A DNA stretch of 64,000 bases from Hymenobacter sp. BT18 (GTDB taxonomy: Bacteria; Bacteroidota; Bacteroidia; Cytophagales; Hymenobacteraceae), in NCBI RefSeq assembly GCF_012273015.1, contig NZ_CP050954.1:806001-870000 (forward strand), read 5' to 3'. How positions within the stretch are numbered: the first letter of the stretch is position 1; each line of letters starts with the position of its first letter. Shown in pieces: positions 8,783-16,884 of the stretch. The notes under the pieces are model-generated. The model was not told the DNA's origin and made no database searches. It saw only the letters and a program-made list of their open reading frames with translations. The position numbers were made by a program, and so were the translations under genes.

Positions 8783-11761
8783 ATGCTTTCCTGTATCCGT
8801 CGCGCCCTGCCGTTGTTGCCGTTTCTGCTGCTCCCGCTACTGCCGGGGGCCCTGGCCCAGCGGGCAGGCAGCGGCCCACCCACCCAGGACCCGTTCGGGC
8901 AAAAGGAAGCCGCGGTGCCGGTGCGCAGCCTGGGCAACTACCAGAGCCATAGCTATACCAATGGCATCATAACCATCAAAAGCAACACAGGTGCTACGTT
9001 GCGTGTGCGGCCTTGGGTTGAAGGCGTCGTACGGGTCGAGTTCTTTCCTTTGGGCCAGCCCGTGCAGGAAATTACGTCGGTGAGTGTAGTGCAGTCACCG
9101 GTGCCACCTGCCCCCGAGGCGGCACGGGCCGTTCAGCGCCTAACCGGCTCGTCCAACAGCGGCGCGTTGCGCAATGAAGCCAATGCATTAGTATGGGCGC
9201 TGCCTGAAAGCTTTGGCACCTCTTACGCTACCGTCACCATTCAGAAAAACCCGCTTCGCGTCAGCTACCAGCGTGGCTCAGAAACCCTGATAGCCGAGGC
9301 GGGCGGCGCGTTTGAGCAGCTGACGCCCACCGACGGCACGGGTGTTTCCTTCCGCCTCGCCCCCGATGAGCACCTTTACGGCACCGGCTCCCGCGCCCTG
9401 CCCCTGGACCGGCGCGGGCGCAAACTTACCCTTTACAACGAGGCCCACTACGGCTACCAGAACGGCGAGCCAACCCTGAACGTGAGCTTGCCCACCGTTG
9501 TCAGCAGCCGGGGGTACATGCTATTTTTCGACAACCACGCCCCCGGCACCCTGGACCTGGGCGCCACGGAAAAGAACACCCTTGAATATCGGGCCGAAGG
9601 GCTCCGAAACTTGGCTTACTACCTCATTACCGGCGACTCCTACGCCGAAATCCTGAGCCGCTACACCGCCCTCACGGGCCGGCAGCCCCTGCCCCCGCGC
9701 TGGGCCCTGGGCCTGGTGCAAAGCCGCTTCGGGTATCAGTCGGAGCCGGAAATGTACCAGGTAGCCCGCCGGATGCGCCAGGCCGATTTCCCCCTGGATG
9801 CCTTGGTGCTGGACCTCTACTGGTTTGGGGGCACCACCCGGCAGGGCGACTTTCAGTGGGTGCAGCCCAACTTCCCCAACCCGCGCCGCCTGCTACACCG
9901 CCTCGACTCGGCCGGGGTGAAAACCGTGCTCATCACCGAGCCTTACATCATGCGCACCTCCCGCCACGATGCCCTGGTGCGCAATCAGGGTCTGGTGGGT
10001 CGAGACCAAAATGGGCAGCCCTACACGGTTGAGTCGTTTTGGGCGGGGCCGGCTACGCTGGTGGATATGTTCCGGCCCGCGGCCCGGCAGTGGCTCTGGC
10101 AGCAATACGATCGGCTCAAGCAGGACGGGGTGGGCGGCTGGTGGAGCGACCTGGGGGAGCCCGAGAATCAGCCTGCCGACATGCACTACGATGCCGGCTC
10201 CACCCGCCAGATTCACAACGCCTACGGGCAGGCCTGGGCGGGTATCCTGAGTGAAGGCTACGCCCGCCAGTACCCGCAGGAGCGACTGTTCAACCTGGGC
10301 CGCTCGGGCTGGGCGGGCATGCAGCGCCACTCCCTGTTTCCGTGGTCGGGGGATGTGAGCCGGTCCTGGAGCGGGCTGCAGGCGCAGATACCCATCATGC
10401 TGAGCATGGGCCTGGGCGGGGTGGGCTACATGCACTCCGACGCGGGCGGCTTTGCCGGCAGCATCCCCGACCCTGAGCTGTACACCCGCTGGCTGCAGCT
10501 GGCCAGCCTCGGCCCCGTGCTGCGCCCCCACGGCTCCGGGGTGCCACCCGAGCCGTATTGGTACCCCGAGCCTTACCGGAGTGCCGTGCGCCGCTTCACG
10601 CACCTGCGCTACGAGCTGCTGCCCTACCTCTACACCCTGGCCTGGGAAAACAGCCAGACCGGGGCCCCGCTTACCCGGCCAATGAATTTCGGGGAGACGC
10701 AGCTGGTAGCCTCGGGCCTGCTGGAGCCCGACGACACAACCACTCCCCCGCTGGATTGGAGCTGGCAGACAGATGCCTCCTCGGCCTGGGGCCGGGAACG
10801 GCGCCTGGTTCGGCAGCGGCAGGCCTTTGCGCGCAGCAACCAGCCGCATTTCACCAACGTCAATGACCAGTTTCTGCTGGGCTCCAACCTGCTGGTAGCT
10901 CCCGTGTTGCAGCCCGGGCAGCGCCGCCGCAACGTGGTGCTGCCGGCTGGCAACTGGGTGGATTTCGACACTCACCAGACCCTGCCCGGCAACCAGACGG
11001 TGGGCCGCAACGCCCCGCTGGCGCGCATTCCGCTGCTGGTGCGGGCCGGGGCCATTCTGCCCCTGGCACCCTACGTGCCCACCACCGCCCGCTACCGCAC
11101 CGATACCCTGCGGGTGCGCTACTACGCCGACCCCAGCGTGCGCGAATCCAGCTTCACGATGTACGAGGACGACGGGAAGTCCAGGGAGGTAGCGGAGCAG
11201 TTTCAGCTGCTGGCTTTCGAAGGCAGCACCAGCACCACGGGCACGAGCCTGCGCGTGGCCGTGCGCGGCACCTACCCCGGCGCCCCAATTAGTCGCACCG
11301 TAGAGCTGCTCATTCCGCGCGTCGCCGCGGCTCCTGCGGCTATCCAGCTAAATCAAGCCGCTTTATCGGCTACTGACTGGCAGTATGAAGAAGCCACGCA
11401 CGCGCTACGGGTACGTTTCCCGCTCGGTGCCCAGCCGGTGCAGCTCACAGTGCCCGGGCTGCAGCTCGATGTTACACCCGCCGCCGACCTTATCCCCGAA
11501 GTAGTAGAACTGCAGACACCCTCCAACCGCACCTTTGGGAGCAGCACCCAACTCAATTATGCGCTGTATCAGCCTGGCCACTATGTTTTGACGATTCGCA
11601 ACAGCCAGGGAGAGCTGGTGAAAACGTTGCCGCTGGCAGCGGAAGCCGGCCCCCACCAAGCACCTTGGAACGGCGACGATGCCCAGGGCCACCCGGTGCC
11701 CGGCGGGGTGTACTGGGCCGAGCTGCTGGGCCAGCACCAACGCCTCGTGCTGGTGCGTTGA
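8783..11761 (+). CDS. Secreted GH31 glycosidase with C-terminal FlgD/T9SS-like domain
   Basis: Starting at the ATG at 8783 gives a clear signal peptide (MLSCIRRALPLLPFLLLPLLPGALAQ), whereas the longer frame would bury it. The 992-aa protein has a GH31 beta-sandwich, a TIM barrel with nucleophile motif WWSDLGEPE (Asp about 456) and acid/base motif WSGDVSRSW (Asp about 524), then beta domains. Its last roughly 75 residues (GHYVLTIRNSQGELVKTL ... GGVYWAELL ... LVLVR) look like the FlgD-Ig/T9SS type A sorting fold, so export by T9SS and cell-surface attachment is inferred. It is distinct from the cytoplasmic GH31 at 68-2494. Substrate is uncertain within alpha-glucosides. Confidence 0.9.
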   Translation: MLSCIRRALPLLPFLLLPLLPGALAQRAGSGPPTQDPFGQKEAAVPVRSLGNYQSHSYTNGIITIKSNTGATLRVRPWVEGVVRVEFFPLGQPVQEITSVSVVQSPVPPAPEAARAVQRLTGSSNSGALRNEANALVWALPESFGTSYATVTIQKNPLRVSYQRGSETLIAEAGGAFEQLTPTDGTGVSFRLAPDEHLYGTGSRALPLDRRGRKLTLYNEAHYGYQNGEPTLNVSLPTVVSSRGYMLFFDNHAPGTLDLGATEKNTLEYRAEGLRNLAYYLITGDSYAEILSRYTALTGRQPLPPRWALGLVQSRFGYQSEPEMYQVARRMRQADFPLDALVLDLYWFGGTTRQGDFQWVQPNFPNPRRLLHRLDSAGVKTVLITEPYIMRTSRHDALVRNQGLVGRDQNGQPYTVESFWAGPATLVDMFRPAARQWLWQQYDRLKQDGVGGWWSDLGEPENQPADMHYDAGSTRQIHNAYGQAWAGILSEGYARQYPQERLFNLGRSGWAGMQRHSLFPWSGDVSRSWSGLQAQIPIMLSMGLGGVGYMHSDAGGFAGSIPDPELYTRWLQLASLGPVLRPHGSGVPPEPYWYPEPYRSAVRRFTHLRYELLPYLYTLAWENSQTGAPLTRPMNFGETQLVASGLLEPDDTTTPPLDWSWQTDASSAWGRERRLVRQRQAFARSNQPHFTNVNDQFLLGSNLLVAPVLQPGQRRRNVVLPAGNWVDFDTHQTLPGNQTVGRNAPLARIPLLVRAGAILPLAPYVPTTARYRTDTLRVRYYADPSVRESSFTMYEDDGKSREVAEQFQLLAFEGSTSTTGTSLRVAVRGTYPGAPISRTVELLIPRVAAAPAAIQLNQAALSATDWQYEEATHALRVRFPLGAQPVQLTVPGLQLDVTPAADLIPEVVELQTPSNRTFGSSTQLNYALYQPGHYVLTIRNSQGELVKTLPLAAEAGPHQAPWNGDDAQGHPVPGGVYWAELLGQHQRLVLVR

Positions 11762-11817
11762 GGAGTTAGGACAGACTGCTCGGTGTGCTTTCGAGCCTGC
11801 GAAACCGCCTTCCAGGC

Positions 11818-12384
11818 TTATTCGGCTATGCTTTTGTCGGCCACTACGTCAAATGCCAGCTGGAAGTCGTTGCGGATGGCGTAGGAGCCGAGATTCTGGA
11901 AAAAGCTGCTGGAATTGTGGTTGACGCCAAACAGGGTGCGGTCGAGGCGGGCAGTGCCGGTGATGCGCAGGCGGCCAGCGGGCAGGCGCTCTACCAGCAG
12001 CGGGAACTGCACGAGCCGGGTGATGCCGTGCAAAGTAAGCTGGCCGCGGGCTGTTCCCTTTTGCACATCTTTCAGCACGAAAACCGCCGTTGGATATTTT
12101 TCTACATCAAAGAAATCGGCACCGCGCAGGTGCTCGGCCAGCTGTTCTTGCTCCTGCGCCAGGGTGCGCATGTCAAACTCGAAGCGGCCGTTGCGCGGGG
12201 TGCGGCCGTCGTATTCAAAGGTACCCCGCCGCAACAGCACGGTGCCCGTGGGTGCATAGGTACCTACCTCGGCATAGCCCGTCCAAGTGATGCGGCTCGC
12301 GGCGGAATTGACTTGGTAAGTGGAAGCGGCGGGCCGGGCCGCCGCCAGCGTGAGGGTGAGCAGGAAGGCAAGAAAGCGTTTCAT
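11818..12384 (-). CDS. YceI-like family protein
   Basis: YceI proteins are periplasmic lipocalin-like barrels that bind isoprenoid-type lipids. The 188-aa product starts at the ATG at 12384 with a signal peptide (MKRFLAFLLTLTLAAARPA). It shows the YceI pattern TYQVNSAASRITWTGY, a central LAEHLRGADFFDVEKYPTA block (typical LKSPDFFDVEKYP) and GQLTLHGITR. It lies on the minus strand, convergent with the secreted GH31, with the 171-aa secreted protein gene just upstream. Its exact ligand is unknown. Confidence 0.9.
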   Translation of the reverse strand: MKRFLAFLLTLTLAAARPAASTYQVNSAASRITWTGYAEVGTYAPTGTVLLRRGTFEYDGRTPRNGRFEFDMRTLAQEQEQLAEHLRGADFFDVEKYPTAVFVLKDVQKGTARGQLTLHGITRLVQFPLLVERLPAGRLRITGTARLDRTLFGVNHNSSSFFQNLGSYAIRNDFQLAFDVVADKSIAE

Positions 12385-12477
12385 AGTAATAGCAGGAAAA
12401 GGTGGGCGCAAAACTTTTACTCACGCCCGGTGCAGTAGAGAATTTAGGAGAGGAAATGGCACAACCCGCGGGCGGCT

Positions 12478-12993
12478 TCAGCGCACGGTTGCTTCGGTTT
12501 CAATCAGGCCCATGCCCTTGTAGAGCTTGCCGGCTTTGTCTTTGGCGAGAATGTACCAGAGGGCGTCGCCGCCGTAGAGGCGCTGGGCGCTGTCGGCGTA
12601 GCGGTAGTTTTTGGCGAAGGTGTAGGTGCGGCCGGGCATCAGGCGGCCATCCGGGCAGCCGAACAGTTCCGCAAACTCGGCGGGCGTTTCGCGCATGTTG
12701 GCCTGCCAGCCCGCCTCGCTATACCAGATAAAGCTGCCACACTCTACTATTTGCAGCTCGCCCACCTCCGAGCGCACGAAGGTGCTGTGCTTCCACACGT
12801 AGGCCCCGGGCTTGTCGGGGTTGGGCTCGGGGTAGTTGGGATTGGGCGTGTGCCAGAGCGTGAGGCCTACCGGCACCTGCCGTAGCTTGTCGGGCAAGGC
12901 GCGGCGGTGGTCGGTCCAGGCACTGGGTGTCTGGGCTTGCAGGAACGTGATAGGTGCGGCGGCCAGGGCTGCCAGCAGAAGCAAGGTTTTCAT
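12478..12993 (-). CDS. Secreted hypothetical protein, 171 aa
   Basis: The protein has a good signal peptide (MKTLLLLAALAAAPITFLQAQ) and a mature domain of about 150 residues rich in Trp and Tyr (SFIWYSEAGWQANM, YGGDALWYILAKDK), probably beta-rich. Two cysteines (VECGSFIW and LFGCPDG) might form a disulfide. No family was recognised. It precedes yceI in the same orientation with a 93-nt gap, so the two may share a transcript. Confidence 0.78.
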   Translation of the reverse strand: MKTLLLLAALAAAPITFLQAQTPSAWTDHRRALPDKLRQVPVGLTLWHTPNPNYPEPNPDKPGAYVWKHSTFVRSEVGELQIVECGSFIWYSEAGWQANMRETPAEFAELFGCPDGRLMPGRTYTFAKNYRYADSAQRLYGGDALWYILAKDKAGKLYKGMGLIETEATVR

Positions 12994-13106
12994 GGGCCAA
13001 TCGGGGGTAGAATGAACGACCCAAAGGTGACGGGCTCCTCCTCCGCAAACGCCCCATTTTTGTCCCTGGGGCGTCCCACATTATGCAATGGGACGCCTTT
13101 TTGGCT

Positions 13107-14282
13107 TTATTCGCCTTGGTTGGCAACCGCGCCGGGTTGGGCCGGAAAGTCACGCGGGGCCACGCCGGTATACTGCTTGAAAATTCGGTTGAAGGTAGTT
13201 TTGGAGTTGAACCCGCTTTCGAAGGCAATGCCCAGAAGCGTCAGGCGGTGCACATCGGGCCCGGCCAGGCGGCGCTTTACTTCCTCCACCCGGTACTGAT
13301 TTACTACTTCATTAAACGACTGACCCAGCCCGTGCCGGATGGTGGAAGAAACTAGCCGGGGCGCCAGTCCGGTGTGCTGGGCCAGTTCGGTCAGGGTCAG
13401 CGTCGGATTCAAGTAAAGGCGCTCCTGCTCCAGAGCTTGCCGGATGCAGGCCAGCGCCGCCGCATCAACCGTGGTGAGGGGAGTATCCGGGTTGGAAACA
13501 CCAGGCGCAATGCGCGGCCCGGCCGTGAGCGTGGGTTGTTCAGTTTCCGGCTCGGGCTCAAACGACACCGCCTGCATGTCGGCCTGCCGCAGCCCCACCA
13601 CGCCCACCAGAAACAGCACCACCCCCAGCAGCTCCGTGGAGTAGTCGTATTGGTAGTACAGCCCCAGAAACTCCCGCATCACCAGCTCCCCCAGCCACTG
13701 CAGGCCTACCACGCCCACCAGCACCAGCAGCACACGCAGCCACTGCAGCCGCAGCTGGGAGGTTTCGGAGAAGTTGTCGGCCAGCCACCGCCGGTAGACC
13801 CGCAGCCGCCGCAAGCACAGCCCCAAGTAAAGAAGCAGCGAAATCCAGGTTCCTATAAACTCCAGGCGGTAGGTATAGGGCCGGTGCACGTGCTGCCAGA
13901 ACCAGTTTCGGTACTCGTAGTCCTGCCCGCGCAGCCACCAGTAGAGAGCGGCCTGCGCCAGCACCGGCCCAAAGTGCCACAAGTGGCGGGACTGAAACCG
14001 GAAGTCGTGGTTGACGAGACTGCGCACGTAGAAGTACAGCAGCGGCCCGAAGGCGAAGGAGTAGTAGATGGGCGCGAAATACCAGTCGGGATTCTGGCTG
14101 TAGATAGTGCCCACGCGGAAAAAGCCATCCAGCAGCCAAAGCGCAATGCTAAGCATCAGCAAAGCCAGGAAGCGGTTGGACGCACGGTTGGTGGGAGCCG
14201 CCGCCAGCAGCCCCGCCGCCAGTAGCGCCTGGGCTACCACGGCCAGCAGTCCGAGTACGAGGGGCGTAAAAGGTATCTGCAT
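13107..14282 (-). CDS. AraC-family regulator with N-terminal membrane domain
   Basis: This 391-aa protein has about seven hydrophobic helices in residues 1-235, a linker rich in Glu/Pro, then a C-terminal AraC HTH domain (LNPTLTLTELAQHTGLAPRLVSSTIRHGLGQSFNEVVNQYRVEEVKRRL ... FESGFNSKTTFNRIFKQYTG). This membrane-bound AraC arrangement is common in Bacteroidota and is taken as a sensor for envelope or extracellular signals. It is divergent from the 154-aa membrane protein gene at 14419, which could be one of its targets; that is inference. Confidence 0.92.
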   Translation of the reverse strand: MQIPFTPLVLGLLAVVAQALLAAGLLAAAPTNRASNRFLALLMLSIALWLLDGFFRVGTIYSQNPDWYFAPIYYSFAFGPLLYFYVRSLVNHDFRFQSRHLWHFGPVLAQAALYWWLRGQDYEYRNWFWQHVHRPYTYRLEFIGTWISLLLYLGLCLRRLRVYRRWLADNFSETSQLRLQWLRVLLVLVGVVGLQWLGELVMREFLGLYYQYDYSTELLGVVLFLVGVVGLRQADMQAVSFEPEPETEQPTLTAGPRIAPGVSNPDTPLTTVDAAALACIRQALEQERLYLNPTLTLTELAQHTGLAPRLVSSTIRHGLGQSFNEVVNQYRVEEVKRRLAGPDVHRLTLLGIAFESGFNSKTTFNRIFKQYTGVAPRDFPAQPGAVANQGE

Positions 14283-14389
14283 GGGCGGAGAGGAAGCTCA
14301 ACGGGTTCGTGCCCCAAAATACTGTTTTCTATTGGCCAGCCGGTTCTCCGATGGGGCTCCTTCTACCCACACGGGGCCGCCAGGGCTGG

Positions 14390-14397
14390 TATCTTTG
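14390..14397 (+). promoter_or_regulatory. Bacteroidota-type -7 box
   Basis: TATCTTTG matches the Bacteroidota sigma -7 consensus TAnnTTTG exactly and sits 21 nt before the ATG at 14419. No convincing TTTG -33 element is seen upstream. Confidence 0.5.
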
Positions 14398-14418
14398 CTA
14401 CCCCCATCTGCCCCCACC

Positions 14419-14883
14419 ATGACTGCCAAACTTCGTGAATGGCTTCGCCGCTACCTGCCCGCCGAGGTTCTATCGGTGGTTGCCACGCTGGTGGGGGCAG
14501 GCCTGGCCTGGCGTCTGGCCCCCGGGCAGGAGTGGTGGGCGGCGCTGGCCGCTACCTGGGCGGGCAACGTGGCCTATTTCGGCTGGCTGCTGGGCCAGGA
14601 TATGCGCCTGGCCCGTCGGCAGCTGCAGGCCCGGGGGCGGGGCTACACCCTGCGCAGCTTCGGCCGCAACGTGCAGGCCCTGGTCGTGGAGTTTGGGCTG
14701 GCGGAACTGCTGGATTCGCTGCTCATCCGGCCCGCGCTGATGGTGTGGCTGCCCCGCTGGCTAGGCCACCGCGCCGGGGGCATTCTGCTGGCCAAGTTTC
14801 TGGCCGACGTCACGTTTTACTTACCCGCCATTATCAGCTACGAGTTCAGCAAGAAGCGCCTGCGCCGGTTCGACGACGAGTAG
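14419..14883 (+). CDS. Hypothetical integral membrane protein, 154 aa
   Basis: The protein has two or three predicted hydrophobic helices in the first 60 residues (EVLSVVATLVGAGLAWRLA, WAALAATWAGNVAYFGWLLG) and two more hydrophobic stretches later, ending in a basic tail (EFSKKRLRRFDDE). No family was recognised with confidence. The start at 14419 is chosen because an exact TATCTTTG -7 box lies just upstream; the longer open frame overlaps the divergent AraC gene. It may be controlled by that regulator. Confidence 0.75.
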   Translation: MTAKLREWLRRYLPAEVLSVVATLVGAGLAWRLAPGQEWWAALAATWAGNVAYFGWLLGQDMRLARRQLQARGRGYTLRSFGRNVQALVVEFGLAELLDSLLIRPALMVWLPRWLGHRAGGILLAKFLADVTFYLPAIISYEFSKKRLRRFDDE

Positions 14884-15241
14884 TTGCTGCTGCAGCCCAC
14901 CGCACCTCGGCTATCTACCTGGCTACCTGCATTCTGCTTCCGAAACTTACTTATGTGCCGGCGGTTTAATGCCGAGCTTGTTATGGTTGAGCTTACCGTG
15001 TTAAGCCAAGGCTATTATTAGAAAAATTCAATAAATATCATTTGAAAATCATCCAACCCAACATAAGCCGAATATTAATTTAATCTTATATAAATCAGCA
15101 TTATTCGTATAATAAAGCCTTATATCTTAACAAAAGGGCAGAATTCTACCGGTTTTATTTCATCGATTCGATTTAAGTTTTTACTTTACTGCTTTCCTTA
15201 CCACACCGTTCAGCTTTCCGCGCTCTTGTTTTAGTTTTATT
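14884..15241. other. AT-rich intergenic region before the LuxR pair
   Basis: This stretch of about 360 nt contains no supported gene. From about 15000 to 15240 it is markedly AT-rich against GC-rich flanks, with runs such as AATAAATATC and TTAATTTAATC. It probably holds the promoter of the LuxR-type gene at 15242. No clear TAnnTTTG box with a proper -33 element was found. Confidence 0.6.
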
Positions 15242-15910
15242 ATGACCGATGAAGAAAGGATTACCAGAAAAATAGCCGAAATAGCCGCCACCGCCGACCA
15301 ATATCCCGCCGTAGTTATCATTCATCATGTACCCACGCAAACCGTGCGCTACCTCTCAGAGTGGGGGTTGGAGCTGCTGGGCGCTAGCCTGGAGGAGCTA
15401 ACGGCTCTGGGCCCGGCTTTCTCGCCCACGTATTTCAACGCGGTGGAGTCAGATGAGTACATGGCGCGGGTTTTTCAGCTTATGTACCAGCACGAAGCTC
15501 CCGCGGTGCATACCTTCTACCAGGAAGTGCGCACCACCGAGCGGGCTGGCTGGAGCTATTACCTTACCTCCATACGCCGCCTGCTGGCAGACGACGGGGG
15601 TAATCCGCTGCTGGTGATGGGGCTGGCTATTCCGCTGCACCCCGAAAACCACTTTTCCACCAAAGTGCAGCGCCTGATTGAGGAAAACCAGTTTCTGCGC
15701 CAGCACAACGCCATATATGCTACCCTCTCTAAGCGGGAGCGGAGCGTGCTGCGCCTGCTGGCCCTGGGCCACAGCGCCCCGGAAATAGCCGACGAGCTGA
15801 ACATTTCGGAGCAAACGGCCGCTACTCACCGCCGCAATGTGCGCCAAAAGCTGGGGGCCAACACGGTCTTTAAGCTGAGCCAGTACGCCCGGGCTTTCGA
15901 CCTGATTTAA
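15242..15910 (+). CDS. PAS-like/LuxR-type HTH transcriptional regulator (copy 1)
   Basis: The 222-aa protein carries an N-terminal region of about 140 residues with a PAS-like look (YPAVVIIHHVPTQTVRYLSEWGLELLG) and a C-terminal LuxR/GerE HTH domain (LSKRERSVLRLLALGHSAPEIADELNISEQTAATHRRNVRQKL). It lacks the phosphoacceptor receiver of a response regulator. It forms a tandem pair with the gene at 16043; the HTH-encoding DNA is almost identical between them. The AT-rich upstream region probably drives it. Confidence 0.88.
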   Translation: MTDEERITRKIAEIAATADQYPAVVIIHHVPTQTVRYLSEWGLELLGASLEELTALGPAFSPTYFNAVESDEYMARVFQLMYQHEAPAVHTFYQEVRTTERAGWSYYLTSIRRLLADDGGNPLLVMGLAIPLHPENHFSTKVQRLIEENQFLRQHNAIYATLSKRERSVLRLLALGHSAPEIADELNISEQTAATHRRNVRQKLGANTVFKLSQYARAFDLI

Positions 15911-15948
15911 CGGCCCAACGGCTGCTTTGCCCGACTACCGTTGGGCCG
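15911..15948 (+). terminator. Hairpin between the two LuxR genes
   Basis: Bases 15911-15921 pair perfectly with 15938-15948 (11 bp, G/C-rich, 16-nt loop) immediately after the stop of the first LuxR gene. No T tract follows, so it may attenuate rather than fully stop transcription. Confidence 0.5.
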
Positions 15949-16042
15949 GGGACGGTGTGCCTAGTGCACTGCGTGCCCGTGAAGTTCCCGTAGCCTCGTC
16001 TTGTTCCCATTTCTTATCTCATTCCCGCCATTCCGGCGCTTT

Positions 16043-16777
16043 ATGTCCGATTCCGTTACTTCCCCTCCTTTGCTGGTGCCGGCTCCCAGCCAGCAGCCTA
16101 TTTCCCACCTGCAGCAGCGGCGCATCGACGAGGCGGTGGCCGAAATAGCCCAAACGGCCGACCTACATCCGGGCGTTATCATCGTAGCCAACCTGCTCAT
16201 CGACCGGGTAGAGTACATGTCGAAACGGGGGCTGCATGAACTGCGCACCACCCTGGACGAACTTCGGGCCCTGGGCCCGGGCTACTGGGAAAAGTATTTT
16301 AATCCCGCCGATGCCGCGGACCTCCTGCCCAAGGTGTACGCCATGATTCAGAACCCGGACCCCTGGGCCTCCGTGAGTATCTTTCAGCAGGTGCGCAGCG
16401 CCCCGGACGGCAGCTACGTGTGGCACCTGAGCGCCACGCGGGTGCTGCTGCGCGACGAGAGTACCGGGCAGCCGCTGCTGCTGGTAACTTCCTCCGTGCC
16501 CATCGACCCGCTGCACCACGTCACGCACAAGGTGAGCCGGCTGCTGGAGGAAAATAACTTCCTGCGCCTGAACGGGCGCCGCTTCGCGACCCTCTCCAGG
16601 CGCGAGCGTGACGTGCTGCGCCTGGTAGCCCTGGGCCACAGCGCCCCTGAAATAGCCGACGAGCTGAACATTTCAGAGCAAACGGCCGCCACCCACCGCC
16701 GCAACGTGCGCCAAAAGCTGGAAGCTAGCACGGCCTTCGAACTAAGCCAGTACGCCCGGGCCTTCGACCTGATCTAA
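16043..16777 (+). CDS. PAS-like/LuxR-type HTH transcriptional regulator (copy 2)
   Basis: This 244-aa paralogue of the preceding gene has the same architecture: a PAS-like N-terminal half (HPGVIIVANLLIDRVEYMSKRGLHEL), a short helix (RLLEENNFLRLNG) and a C-terminal LuxR HTH. The last 60 residues differ from copy 1 by only a few residues (LEASTAFELSQYARAFDLI against LGANTVFKLSQYARAFDLI), while the sensor halves have diverged. The ATG at 16043 is chosen over an upstream Met. Both copies probably recognise the same DNA but different signals; this is inference. Confidence 0.88.
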   Translation: MSDSVTSPPLLVPAPSQQPISHLQQRRIDEAVAEIAQTADLHPGVIIVANLLIDRVEYMSKRGLHELRTTLDELRALGPGYWEKYFNPADAADLLPKVYAMIQNPDPWASVSIFQQVRSAPDGSYVWHLSATRVLLRDESTGQPLLLVTSSVPIDPLHHVTHKVSRLLEENNFLRLNGRRFATLSRRERDVLRLVALGHSAPEIADELNISEQTAATHRRNVRQKLEASTAFELSQYARAFDLI

Positions 16778-16884
16778 AGCATTATGGGGTAGTGGACTAG
16801 GCAAAATTACCTACTTCCGGGTATTGTCCCTGGCAGGGAAGAGGCGGACCTTCGAGGCTTTGTTTCACCTCTTTCTTCTAACCT

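Noticed and set aside
9893..10975. 360-aa minus-strand frame inside the secreted GH31 gene
   Set aside because: It lies entirely opposite a gene with clear catalytic motifs and shows no domain.
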